Shown here one piece after another: positions 26,883 through 36,454 of a stretch of DNA of 64,000 bases (position 1 is the stretch's first letter; each line of letters begins with the position of its first letter). The stretch covers positions 34,964 through 98,963 of the forward strand of contig CAMKSQ010000003.1 in NCBI GenBank assembly GCA_946415475.1, written 5' to 3'. The notes under the pieces are model-generated. The model did no database searches. It had not been told where the DNA came from and worked only from the letters and a program-made list of their open reading frames with translations. Source of the stretch: an uncultured Bacteroidales bacterium (GTDB lineage: Bacteria; Bacteroidota; Bacteroidia; Bacteroidales; UBA932). The position numbers and the translations under genes were made by a program.

Positions 26883-28508
26883 ATGAAACGAATCGTACTG
26901 TTTTTCACCGCCATTGCGGTCTTTTCTGTGGGCGCAAATGCGCAATCTAAGGACTTCTCCCTGGGAAAATGGGTGGAAGTGAACAACGCCATTTTAAAAG
27001 AACTGAACCGTTCCTATGTGGACTCGCTGCAAGTGAGCCGCATCGAGCGCGCCGGCATCAACGCCATGCTGGAGGCGCTGGATCCTTATACCTTATATAT
27101 ACCGGAAGAGGAGCAGGAAGACTTCCAAATGATGCTCAACAGCGCCTACGGCGGCGTTGGGGCCATCATTTACAAGCCGGACCTGCAAGGGAACGTGATC
27201 ATCAACGAGCCCTACGAAGGCTCCCCTGCCGCCCTGGCGGGGCTTCGCTGCGGGGATGAGGTGATGGCGATCGACGGGCAATCCGCCGTCGGGCTCACCA
27301 GTGCCGAATGCAGCGAAAAGATGCGCGGCAAGCCGGGCACTACGGTAGTGCTCACTGTCAAGAAGTTACGCGCTGGAGAAAGTTGGAAGGCCGGCGACGT
27401 GCTGGAGGTTCCGGTGGTGCGGAAGCGCATCGTCCTGCCGTCCATGGAATACGCCGGCATGCTCAACGAGGCCGATGGCTACATCTACCTGAGTAAATTC
27501 ACGGAAGGCGTAGGACAGGACATCCGCGACGCCTACAAAAAGCTGAAAGCCCAAGGGATGCAGCGCCTGGTGCTGGACCTTCGCGGCAACGGCGGCGGCA
27601 TCATGGGCGAGGCCGTGAACATCGTCTCGCTCTTCATTCCCAAAGGCTCGGTGGTGGTGAGCGCCAAAGGCAAAGCCTCCACAGAACAGGTGTACAAGAC
27701 CACCACGGACGCCATCGACACGGAAATTCCCATTGTCGTTTTGGTCGATAATGCCTCGGCTTCGGCCTCGGAGATTGTCTCCGGCGCCCTGCAGGACTAT
27801 GACCGCGCCACCATCATCGGCACGCGTACGTACGGGAAGGGCCTGGTGCAGAGCATCCGTCCCCTGCCCTACGACGGCCAGCTCAAGCTCACTACGGCCA
27901 AATATTATACGCCTTCGGGTCGATGCGTGCAGGCTATCGACTACTCGCACCGCAACGAGGACGGATCCGTGGGCCACATCCCCGACTCGCTCACGCACGC
28001 CTTCACCACCGCCCACGGGCGCACCGTACGCGACGGCGGCGGCATCACCCCGGATTTCATCGTGAAGCCGCACAAATACTCCCGTCTCTCCTATTCCCTG
28101 GTGTATAGTGGCGTCATTGAACAGTATGCGCTGGACTATGTGCGGGCGCACGAGAGCATTCCCGCCCTGGAGGACTTCCATTTCGCTGATTATGAAGAGT
28201 TTATTACCTTTGCCAAGGACAAGGAGTTCGACTACCGTTCCTCGGCCCGGGCCCTGTTTGACGAGATGAAAAAGTCGCTGGCGGAAGATGGCCTCACGGA
28301 AGCTCTTTCCGGCGAACTCGACGCCCTGCAAAAATCCCTGGAAATGGACAAGGAAACCTTCCTGCGCCTGAAGAAGGATGAGATTGTCCCGTTTATCGAA
28401 GAGGAAATTGTCGTGCGCTACTACTTCCAGCAGGCCGGCATCCAGGTCCGCCTCCGTTACGACGACCAGCTGCGCGAGGCCCTGAAACAGCCCGCCATCA
28501 GCTGGTAA
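26883..28508 (+). CDS. S41 family C-terminal processing peptidase
   Basis: PDZ 'VNEPYEGSPAALAGLRCGDEVMAIDG'-like; 'LVLDLRGNGGGIMGEAVNIVSLF'; 'VLVDNASASASEIVSGALQDYDRATIIGTRTYGKGLVQ'. Confidence 0.93.
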   Translation: MKRIVLFFTAIAVFSVGANAQSKDFSLGKWVEVNNAILKELNRSYVDSLQVSRIERAGINAMLEALDPYTLYIPEEEQEDFQMMLNSAYGGVGAIIYKPDLQGNVIINEPYEGSPAALAGLRCGDEVMAIDGQSAVGLTSAECSEKMRGKPGTTVVLTVKKLRAGESWKAGDVLEVPVVRKRIVLPSMEYAGMLNEADGYIYLSKFTEGVGQDIRDAYKKLKAQGMQRLVLDLRGNGGGIMGEAVNIVSLFIPKGSVVVSAKGKASTEQVYKTTTDAIDTEIPIVVLVDNASASASEIVSGALQDYDRATIIGTRTYGKGLVQSIRPLPYDGQLKLTTAKYYTPSGRCVQAIDYSHRNEDGSVGHIPDSLTHAFTTAHGRTVRDGGGITPDFIVKPHKYSRLSYSLVYSGVIEQYALDYVRAHESIPALEDFHFADYEEFITFAKDKEFDYRSSARALFDEMKKSLAEDGLTEALSGELDALQKSLEMDKETFLRLKKDEIVPFIEEEIVVRYYFQQAGIQVRLRYDDQLREALKQPAISW

Positions 28509-28598
28509 GCGCTGCGGCCAGGCTACAGGCTCGGTACCCTTCGCCAAGAGCACACCGGCCAGTGTCTGTGCTCCCGATAGGCGCAGCGCCCCTCCCTG

Positions 28599-28733
28599 GC
28601 CGCAATTACAAAAAATCGCGTTCCTACACCCTTCCAGCTGTAAACGTGGCAACGATTTCGGCCGATAGGGCCCTTCCCCCGGCCGCGATTGCAAAATATG
28701 GGCACTACAGCCCCCTCCAGTTGTAAACGCGGC
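28599..28733 (-). repeat. 135-bp composite REP-like element (two 52-bp units, 31-bp spacer)
   Basis: Units 28599-28650 and 28682-28733, inverted relative to the copies at 30577 and 34232; abuts the RAYT-like stop codon. Confidence 0.85.
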
Positions 28734-29650
28734 TAAGGGATAATCAGACAGCGGCGGATTTGGTGCTCGGGGAGGTGGAATTCATTGGAGAGCTGCCGGG
28801 CAATGCGTTGCTTCTGGGTGGCGGTAAGCTGGTAAACGGACTGCACGCCATAGCCGGGCAGGATATCGTGATCAATGAGGTGACACACATCCAGGTCCTG
28901 CATGCGGCCATGTTTGAAATTGCGCCCGGACTCGTTTTTAAGCAGTTGGGCAATCGTGTTTTCATCGACCTGTTCCACATCCCGCAGGGTAATGGGCGGT
29001 CCGGTCTGGTCCTGCTGTTGCTCTTTGGCCCAACTCTCATCCGTAAGCCGGTTCATCTGGTACAGATAGTTGCGCGGCGTAACATAGTACTGTTCCACCT
29101 TCCTGATTTCCATGAAAGAACGCCGGAGGAATACTCCCTGGGCCGTCATCTGGTACTCGTCGGGGAATTCCGAGAAGCGCGGCAGGAAACTGGCAATCTC
29201 ATCCCGGGTCCAGTTGGCGGCCACTTCATGCTCCATTCCCAAATCATCGGCAAACTGCTCGCGGACAGAGCAATACGGATATCCAAACGACGTAGCGGCC
29301 GCACAATGGTGCAGGCCATTCCGCAAAATGTAATTGAACACTACCAGCTGGTGATAAAACCCGTCCACTTTGGAGATGAAGGTGTATTTTTCTCCAAATC
29401 GACCCCTTCTTCCATATTTCGTATTGAACCATTTGGTATAGGACATCCGGACTTGCCCGGCAAATCGGGAGGGCTGGGCTGTTAGCACGTTCATGTGCAC
29501 GTGGGTGGACATGTCCGCTTCACATTCCACTTCGGTTTCCATTGCGTAACCCCGCAGCGCCAGCAGGTTCACGAACATCCCGTGATCCTCCGCGTCCCTG
29601 AACAGAACCTCGTCGTGTGAGGTAAAGCATAGATGATACGACTCTTTCAT
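28733..29650 (-). mobile_element. REP-associated tyrosine transposase-like (RAYT, Y1/HUH) protein gene
   Basis: HUH motif in 'ADMSTHVHMNVLT'; 'RMSYTKWFNTKYGRRGRFGEKYTFISKVDGFYHQLVVFNYILRNGLHH' matches Y1_Tnp layout; C-terminal HTH-like extension. Confidence 0.75.
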
Positions 29651-29816
29651 GTCGCCAAGATACGTCCGGGAATCGGCAGAACCAAGAATCGGTTGAAAGA
29701 AAGTGTTGTTTCACATGTTTTTTTGCTGTTTCAACCGATTTGCCACCCGCCATTTTGTCAGTTTTTCCCGGAAGGCCCTTATTTTGCTATAAGGCGGAAA
29801 ACAGATTTTTAGAAAA

Positions 29817-30569
29817 ATGGGTGTTACAAAATGGATAACGGGCGTGCTGGGATGGGCCTATTTTGGTCCCCTGGGCGGCCTGATCGGCTTCTTGCTGGGA
29901 AGCGCAATTGAACAATATATAGATGTCTCCCACCAACTGCCTGGCGGAGATGCGCCTGCTGGTGGCCAGCGTGCCTATTCTGCTACAGAGCAACGGAACA
30001 GCTTTTTTGTGAGTCTGCTGGTGCTGTCATCGGCAGTAATTAAGGCCGATGGCAAAATCCACCCGGCAGAACTGAACTGCGTGCGGGACTTCTTCCGCCA
30101 CAATTTCGGGGAAGATGCGGCTGTCCAGGCCATGCAGATGCTGGAGCAGCTAAATGCCAGAGAGGTGAACATCTACCAGGTGGGCGACCAGATTGCCGCC
30201 AATATGAACTATTCCCAACGGCTGCAATTGTTCCACTATCTGGTCCAGATTGCCACGGCCGACGGGACTTTCTCCAAATCGGAGAAAAGCGTTCTGGAGG
30301 CCATTGGAACGGTGATTCGGCTAGGAGGCTCCGATGTGAACTCCGTCATTGCCATGTTCTACAAGGATACGGAATCGGCCTACGCTGTGCTGGGCGTGTC
30401 TCCCACTGCCAGCAATGACGAAGTTCGGGCGGCCTACCGTCGCATGGCAATGAAAAACCATCCGGACAAAGTGGCCACACTGGGACCGGATGTCCAGAAA
30501 GCCGCCGCGGAGAAATTCCGCCAGGTTCAGGAGGCCTACGAGGCCATCAAGAAAGAGCGCGGGCTATAA
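29817..30569 (+). CDS. TerB-like and DnaJ domain protein (DjlA-like)
   Basis: 'VLSSAVIKADGKIHPAELNCVRDFF...' TerB-like; C-terminal 'SAYAVLGVSPTASNDEVRAAYRRMAMKNHPDKV' J domain. Confidence 0.85.
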   Translation: MGVTKWITGVLGWAYFGPLGGLIGFLLGSAIEQYIDVSHQLPGGDAPAGGQRAYSATEQRNSFFVSLLVLSSAVIKADGKIHPAELNCVRDFFRHNFGEDAAVQAMQMLEQLNAREVNIYQVGDQIAANMNYSQRLQLFHYLVQIATADGTFSKSEKSVLEAIGTVIRLGGSDVNSVIAMFYKDTESAYAVLGVSPTASNDEVRAAYRRMAMKNHPDKVATLGPDVQKAAAEKFRQVQEAYEAIKKERGL

Positions 30570-30576
30570 AGGCCCG

Positions 30577-30711
30577 GCCGCGTTTACAGCCAGAAGGGGC
30601 TGTAGGGCCGATATTTTGTAATCGCGGCTGGGAAAACGGCCCTATCGGCCGAAATCGCTGCCACGTTTACAGCTGGAAGGGTGTAGGAGCGCGATTTTTT
30701 GTAATCGCGGC
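30577..30711 (+). repeat. 135-bp composite REP-like element
   Basis: Units 30577-30628 and 30660-30711 with GCCGCGTTTACAGC/TGTAATCGCGGC-type ends. Confidence 0.85.
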
Positions 30712-30719
30712 CGGAAGGG

Positions 30720-31970
30720 CTAGGTCCAGATGTAGACTTTGTCGCCGCGGCGGGGATGGACGGGGCCGGCGGGAACGGCCACGGAGCAGCGCCTGCCCTG
30801 GGGGCAGACCTCCGCGGGCTCCAGGTCCACGCGCAGGTCCTCTGCCACCACTTCCAGCGCGCCGGTGGTGCTGCCAATAAACAGCAGCGTGTCTCCGCGA
30901 TGCAGCGGGGTGGCGTCCACCTGGATTTCCACCACATTGATCTTGGCGAACCAGTTGGTTACTTTGCCAATGTAAATCTTGGTCCTGGTAGCCTGGGAGC
31001 CATATTTTGCGCTCCATTCGCCCATGCGGGCCCCCAGGTAGTAGCCGTCCCAGAAGCCCCGGTTGAAGACCGTGGCCAGGCGCTCCTTCAGACGGGTGCC
31101 CAATTCCGGGGTATAGCTGCCCTCCGCCACGGCATCGGCGGCTTCCCGGTAGCACTGGGCGGTGACTTGCACGTAATCCGCACTCCGGGCACGGCCCTCA
31201 ATCTTGAACACTTTTACGCCCGCTTCCACAAATTTGTCCAGAAAGTCTATAGTACACAGGTCCTTGGGGGACATGAGGTATTTGTTGTCCACGTGGATCT
31301 CGTTTCCGGTCTCGTAGTCGGTGAGGAGATACCCCCTGCGGCACACCTGCAGGCAGGCGCCCCGGTTGGCACTGGCACCATAGGCATCCAGCGACAGGTA
31401 GCACTTCCCGGAAACGGCCATGCAGAAGGCCCCGTGGGCGAACATTTCTATGCGGACGAGCGCTCCGGACGGGCCCGTAATCTCCTCAGCGACAATGGCT
31501 TCATGAATGGCCTTCACCTGCTCCAGGGTGAGTTCCCGCGCCAGCACTACTACATCCGCAAACTGGGCGTAAAAGCGGAGTGCCTCAATGTTGGAGATGC
31601 TCAGCTGGGTGGAAATATGCACCTCCAGGCCAATCCGGCGGCAATACAGAATGGCCGCCATATCCGAGGCGATGATGGCATCCACGCCCACCGCCTTGGC
31701 GGCGTCCAGGGTGTCGTACGCCGCTTGCAAGTCTTCCTCGTACAGGGTGATATTCAGGGTCATATAGGCTTTGACGCCGTTTTCCCGGCAAAGGCGCATG
31801 ATCTCCGGAAGGTCCTCCCGGGTGAAGTTGCCGGCCGAATGCGAGCGCATGTTCAGGTGGCCAATCCCAAAGTACACGGAGTTGGCACCGCCCTGAATGG
31901 CCGCATGCAGGCAGTCGAACCCGCCGGCAGGGGCCATAATTTCCAATTCTTTTTTCTGCATAACGTACAA
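30720..31970 (-). CDS. Peptidase U32 family protein
   Basis: 'ELEIMAPAGGFDCLHAAIQGGANSVYFGIGHLNMRSHSAGNFT', 'EMFAHGAFCMAVSGKCYLSLDAYGASANRGACLQVCRRGY'. Confidence 0.93.
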   Translation of the reverse strand: MYVMQKKELEIMAPAGGFDCLHAAIQGGANSVYFGIGHLNMRSHSAGNFTREDLPEIMRLCRENGVKAYMTLNITLYEEDLQAAYDTLDAAKAVGVDAIIASDMAAILYCRRIGLEVHISTQLSISNIEALRFYAQFADVVVLARELTLEQVKAIHEAIVAEEITGPSGALVRIEMFAHGAFCMAVSGKCYLSLDAYGASANRGACLQVCRRGYLLTDYETGNEIHVDNKYLMSPKDLCTIDFLDKFVEAGVKVFKIEGRARSADYVQVTAQCYREAADAVAEGSYTPELGTRLKERLATVFNRGFWDGYYLGARMGEWSAKYGSQATRTKIYIGKVTNWFAKINVVEIQVDATPLHRGDTLLFIGSTTGALEVVAEDLRVDLEPAEVCPQGRRCSVAVPAGPVHPRRGDKVYIWT

Positions 31971-32016
31971 AGGTACGCATTAAATTGCTATCTTTGCGTT
32001 CGCTAACCACAAAACT

Positions 32017-33024
32017 TTGATGAGAAAAACCTTCCTTATTATAATGTGCCTGCTGATGACAAGCGTGCTTGCATCGGCCCAGGTAGATTATGCTGCTATT
32101 GAGGCCAGGGGCGCGTTTGTCGTGAATCAAGGGAAACCGGGCGTCAGCGCAGATTTCCTGAATGTCCAGGTAATGGGGCACATTGGCCCGTCTCTGCGTT
32201 TCCGTTTCCGCCACAGGCTTACCAAACCCATTTACGACGCCAAAAACCCGCTCAACGGCACGGACATTATTTCCCTCACCTGGGACATTTCGCCCAAATG
32301 GAGCATTTCCGGGGGCAAGCTGCCCATCTTTATTGGCGGGTACGAGTGGGATGACGCCCCTATCGACGTATATTATTACAGCGGCTTCTGCAACGGCATC
32401 CAGCAGGTGTATGGCCTGGGCGGCTCGGTGTTTTTCCGTCCCAAGGAAGGCCAGGAGCTGGAGCTGCAGGTAACGCATTCTCCGCTACATGGCGGCAATC
32501 TGACGCGCTTTAATGTGGGCCTATGCTGGAGCGGTAGCTTCTTCCCCTGGTGGGAAACCAAGTGGAGCGTGAACTGGATTGACGATTATTACCATCACAT
32601 GATGGGCTATCTGGCTTTGGGCAACCGTTTCCAGATGGGCTCGGTGGTGGCCCTGGAGCTGGATTTGATGTACCGCCGCTGCCTTACACAGAAAAAGGCG
32701 CAGTTCGACGGTACCGTCATCGCCAAGATGGACTTCCGGATCAACGACAAATGGAATCTCTTCATCAAGGGATCCTATGACGAGAATGACCAGAATGTGG
32801 ACGATGAAGGCAATCCCTTCGACATGACCCTTCCTCCCGGCGCCTATTATTGGGTTGCCGGCGGAGGTATGGAATTTTTCCCGCTCGGAAACAGCGACCT
32901 CCGCATCCATGCCGTGGCCTGGACGGAGAGCGCCTCCAAGAAGGTGAGCGCATCTGTCGGCCTTACCTATTACTTTGATTTTGTGAAGATTATCAACAAA
33001 TACCATAAGCGCAAAGCGTCATGA
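32017..33024 (+). CDS. Outer-membrane porin-like protein
   Basis: Signal peptide; amphipathic beta-rich sequence 'FRFRHRLTKPIYDAKNPLNGTDIISLTWDISPKWSISGGKLPIFIGGYEWD'. Confidence 0.6.
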   Translation: MMRKTFLIIMCLLMTSVLASAQVDYAAIEARGAFVVNQGKPGVSADFLNVQVMGHIGPSLRFRFRHRLTKPIYDAKNPLNGTDIISLTWDISPKWSISGGKLPIFIGGYEWDDAPIDVYYYSGFCNGIQQVYGLGGSVFFRPKEGQELELQVTHSPLHGGNLTRFNVGLCWSGSFFPWWETKWSVNWIDDYYHHMMGYLALGNRFQMGSVVALELDLMYRRCLTQKKAQFDGTVIAKMDFRINDKWNLFIKGSYDENDQNVDDEGNPFDMTLPPGAYYWVAGGGMEFFPLGNSDLRIHAVAWTESASKKVSASVGLTYYFDFVKIINKYHKRKAS

Positions 33025-34169
33025 AGCAGCAATCCCGTATCCGCCGCTCAACCGTAGAGGCACTCGTTTTTCTGACCGTCCTTATTGCGGTATTCTCCCT
33101 GCTGGGGTGGCGCATGGGGAGCGGCAACATGCTTAAAACCATCATGAACACGGCACACGACCTGCTGCTCAATACCGTGTTCTACCTGATGGGCATTACC
33201 GTACTCACGGGCGCGCTGTCCAAGCTGATGTCGGAATTTGGCGTGGTGACGCTCCTGGAGCGTTTCCTGCGCCCGCTCATGAAGCCGCTCTACAACCTTC
33301 CTGGCGTGGCGGCACTGGGTGCCGTGATGACTTTCCTGTCGGACAACCCTGCCATCATCGCCCTGTCCAAGGACAAGACGTTCAGCGCCTATTTCAAGAA
33401 GTACCAGCTCATTTCCCTCACCAACTTCGGCACGGCCTTCGGCATGGGGTTCGTGGTGATTATCACCATGATAGGCTATGGCCATCTGGCAGGTGCACTT
33501 GTAGGTCTTTTCGGTGCTTTTTGCGGGTCGATTATCTCTACGCGCCTGATGCAGCGCAGCTGCCTGAAGGCCTATCCGGAACTGGATACCCCGGTGCAGA
33601 ACCAAGTGGCCGAAGAAATCGAGGACAAGCATGTAGAGCAGACCAAAAAGGACGGCATCTTCATGCGTTTCCTGAACGCTATCCTGGACGGTGGTAAAAA
33701 TGGTGTGGAACTGGGCCTGCAGATTATTCCGGGCGTCCTTATCATCACTACGGCGGTGATCATGATTACCTTCGGCGCCGGGCCGTCCGGCGTGTACGAT
33801 GGCTCATCGTCACAAGGCGTTCCCATCCTGCCCTGGCTGGCAGAAAAGATTCATTGGGTGTTCGAGTGGCTGTTTGGCTTCCAGCACATGGAACTCATCG
33901 CTTTCCCGATGACCTCCCTGGGTGCCGTGGGTGCCTCGCTGGGCCTGCTGCCCACCTTCAACGCTGCGGGCATCCTGGACGGCAACGCTATTGCCGTGTT
34001 CACCGCCAGCGGCATGTGCTGGAGCGGCTTCCTGTCCACCCACACCGCTATGCTGGACTCCCTGGGCTACCGCAAAGTCATCTCCAAGGCCATTGCCGCC
34101 CACGCCATCGCCGGTCTCTGCGCAGGCATCATTGCCCACTTCGTTTACCTGCTCGTTTCGCTGCTGTAG
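33021..34169 (+). CDS. Nucleoside recognition (Gate) domain membrane protein
   Basis: 382 aa polytopic; repeated gate-like segments 'NTVFYLMGITVLTGALSKLM', 'GLQIIPGVLIITTAVIMITFG'; 4-nt overlap with upstream gene. Confidence 0.65.
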   Translation: MKQQSRIRRSTVEALVFLTVLIAVFSLLGWRMGSGNMLKTIMNTAHDLLLNTVFYLMGITVLTGALSKLMSEFGVVTLLERFLRPLMKPLYNLPGVAALGAVMTFLSDNPAIIALSKDKTFSAYFKKYQLISLTNFGTAFGMGFVVIITMIGYGHLAGALVGLFGAFCGSIISTRLMQRSCLKAYPELDTPVQNQVAEEIEDKHVEQTKKDGIFMRFLNAILDGGKNGVELGLQIIPGVLIITTAVIMITFGAGPSGVYDGSSSQGVPILPWLAEKIHWVFEWLFGFQHMELIAFPMTSLGAVGASLGLLPTFNAAGILDGNAIAVFTASGMCWSGFLSTHTAMLDSLGYRKVISKAIAAHAIAGLCAGIIAHFVYLLVSLL

Positions 34170-34231
34170 CGGGCCGGGCTTGCGGCTCTGCTCTGCCGTG
34201 CGGCCTTCCTGTCGCCTGGCCTTGCCCCTTA

Positions 34232-34366
34232 GCCGCGTTTACAGCCAGAGGGGGCTGTAGGGCCGATTTTTTGTAATCGCGGCTGGGAAAACGGCCCTAT
34301 CGGCCGAAATCGTTGCCGCGTTTACAGCTGGAAGGGTGTAGGAGCGCGATTTTTTGTAATCGCGGC
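34232..34366 (+). repeat. 135-bp composite REP-like element
   Basis: Units 34232-34283 and 34315-34366; nearly identical to 30577-30711. Confidence 0.87.
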
Positions 34367-34474
34367 CGGAAGTGCCAGGCCAGGGCAGGGACCACGGCCA
34401 GGGCACCGAGCCGGAGGGCCCAGGCGGCAATTTGCAGGATTTTGCGTATCTTTGTACTCGATTTATCGAGTAAT

Positions 34475-36454
34475 ATGGGAAAACGCAATAATCGGAGCAA
34501 GAATCGCAGTTCCAGGAAGAAGAAGGCAAGGGTGGTCCCCGAATTCGTGGGGAAGGCCCTGATGTCGCGGGAAGGGTTTGTATTTGTACGCATCGAGGGC
34601 CAGGAGGAGGACGTCTATGTAAAGGCCTCCAAGACCCGCGGGGCATTGCACGGAGACACCGTGCGCGTGGCCGTGACGCAGGAGCGGACCGGCCAGGCCA
34701 AGCGGCGCAGCGGCGAGATCGTCGCCGTGGTGGAACGCTCCGGACGCCCGTTCGTGGGCATTCTGCATACGGTGGGCAAGCAGGCCTGGGTGCTCATGAG
34801 CTCCAAGACCATGCCCTATGACATCGAAGTTCCCGTTCCCAAAGGCGGCAAGCGCGGCATGAAGGTCGCGGCCGTTGTCGATGGCTGGGAGCGCGGCGCC
34901 AACTGCCCCTACGGCCACGTAGTGGATATCCTGGGCATGCCCGGCGAGAACGATACCGAGATGCACGCCATCCTGGCGGAATTCGGCCTCCCGTACAAGT
35001 TCGAGTCGCACGTGGAAAAAGCCGCGGACCAGATCCCGGACGTCATCACGCCCAAGGACCGCAAGGACCGCAAAGACTTCCGCGAAGTGCTCACCTTCAC
35101 CATCGACCCTACAGACGCAAAGGACTTTGACGATGCCCTCAGCTTCCGCAAACTGGACAACGGCAACTTCGAGGTAGGCATCCACATTGCCGATGTCACC
35201 TACTACGTGCAGCCCGGCTCAGCGGTGGACAAGGAAGCCGAGGCCCGCGGCACCTCCGTGTATCTGGTGGACCGCACCGTGCCCATGCTGCCGGAGAAGC
35301 TCTCCAACAAGCTTTGCTCCCTGCGCCCCAACGAGGAAAAACTCACTTTCTCGGCCGTCTTCGAACTCACGCCGCAGGCCAAGGTCTTGAACCCTTGGTT
35401 CGGCCGCACGGAAATCATTTCCGATTATCGCTTCGATTATGAAGGCGCGCAGGCCATCATCGAAGGCGCCAAGCCGGCAGACGTACCTGAACCCATCCAG
35501 GAGGCCATTCTCACCCTCAACGGGCTGGCCGCCAAGCTCCGCGCCAAACGCTTCAAGGCCGGTGCCGTGAACTTCGAGCGCCCGGAAATGAAAGTGGATG
35601 TGGACGCTGACGGCAAACCCATCGGCGTGCACCAGAAGTTCTCCAAGGAAGCCAACTGGCTCATCGAGGAATTCATGCTCCTGGCCAACCGCAGCGTAGC
35701 GGAATATGTTGCCAAAGCCAAGAAAACCTTCGTGTACCGTATCCACGACCTGCCCAACATGGAAAAACTGAGCGGCCTGCGGGACTTCGCGTCCCACTTC
35801 GGCTACAAAGTAGGCCCCATCGAGGACGGAAAGGACGTGGCCAAAACGCTCAACGGCCTCATGAAGGACGCCAAGGACAAGCCGGAGCTGGGCGCCATCC
35901 AAATCCTGGCCCTGCGCTCCATGGCCAAGGCTTGCTACTCCACGGAAAACATCGGCCATTATGGCCTGGCCTTCCCCTACTATACGCACTTCACCTCCCC
36001 TATCCGCCGCTATCCGGACATGATGGTACACCGCCTGCTGGCCCAGTACCTCGCCGGCGGCGCATCGGCCTCCAAGGACTTTTACACGCTGGAATGCAAG
36101 CACGCCTCCGAGCGGGAGAACGTGGCGGCAGAGGCGGAACGCGAGAGCATCAAGTACAAACTGGTGGAATTCATGCAGGACAAAGTGGGCCAGGAGTTCG
36201 ACGGCCACGTTTCCGGTGTCACTGAATGGGGCATTTACGTGGAAATCGAACCGACCAAAATCGAGGGCATGGTCCCCTACCGCACTATCAAGAGCGACTT
36301 TTTCATTTACGACGAAGAGCACTACCGGGCCGTGGGGCGCCGCTCTCACCGTTCCATCCGGCTGGGAGACCCGCTCCGCATCCGCGTAAAAGGCACCTCG
36401 CTGGAGCAAAAGCTCTTGGACTACGAATTGGTGGAAGAACTGCCCGAGAAATAA
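34475..36454 (+). CDS. rnr: Ribonuclease R
   Basis: 'FTIDPTDAKDFDDALSFRKLDNGNFEVGIHIADVTYYV', 'MLPEKLSNKLCSLRPNEEKLTFS', 'HFTSPIRRYPDMMVHRLL'; ATG 34475 preferred (track start 34313 reads through the REP element). Confidence 0.95.
   Translation: MGKRNNRSKNRSSRKKKARVVPEFVGKALMSREGFVFVRIEGQEEDVYVKASKTRGALHGDTVRVAVTQERTGQAKRRSGEIVAVVERSGRPFVGILHTVGKQAWVLMSSKTMPYDIEVPVPKGGKRGMKVAAVVDGWERGANCPYGHVVDILGMPGENDTEMHAILAEFGLPYKFESHVEKAADQIPDVITPKDRKDRKDFREVLTFTIDPTDAKDFDDALSFRKLDNGNFEVGIHIADVTYYVQPGSAVDKEAEARGTSVYLVDRTVPMLPEKLSNKLCSLRPNEEKLTFSAVFELTPQAKVLNPWFGRTEIISDYRFDYEGAQAIIEGAKPADVPEPIQEAILTLNGLAAKLRAKRFKAGAVNFERPEMKVDVDADGKPIGVHQKFSKEANWLIEEFMLLANRSVAEYVAKAKKTFVYRIHDLPNMEKLSGLRDFASHFGYKVGPIEDGKDVAKTLNGLMKDAKDKPELGAIQILALRSMAKACYSTENIGHYGLAFPYYTHFTSPIRRYPDMMVHRLLAQYLAGGASASKDFYTLECKHASERENVAAEAERESIKYKLVEFMQDKVGQEFDGHVSGVTEWGIYVEIEPTKIEGMVPYRTIKSDFFIYDEEHYRAVGRRSHRSIRLGDPLRIRVKGTSLEQKLLDYELVEELPEK

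Noticed and set aside
34313-34474. N-terminal extension of RNase R (track ORF start 34313)
   Set aside because: The extension is translation through the REP-like element; MGKRNNRSKNRSSRKKK at 34475 is a normal basic RNase R start.
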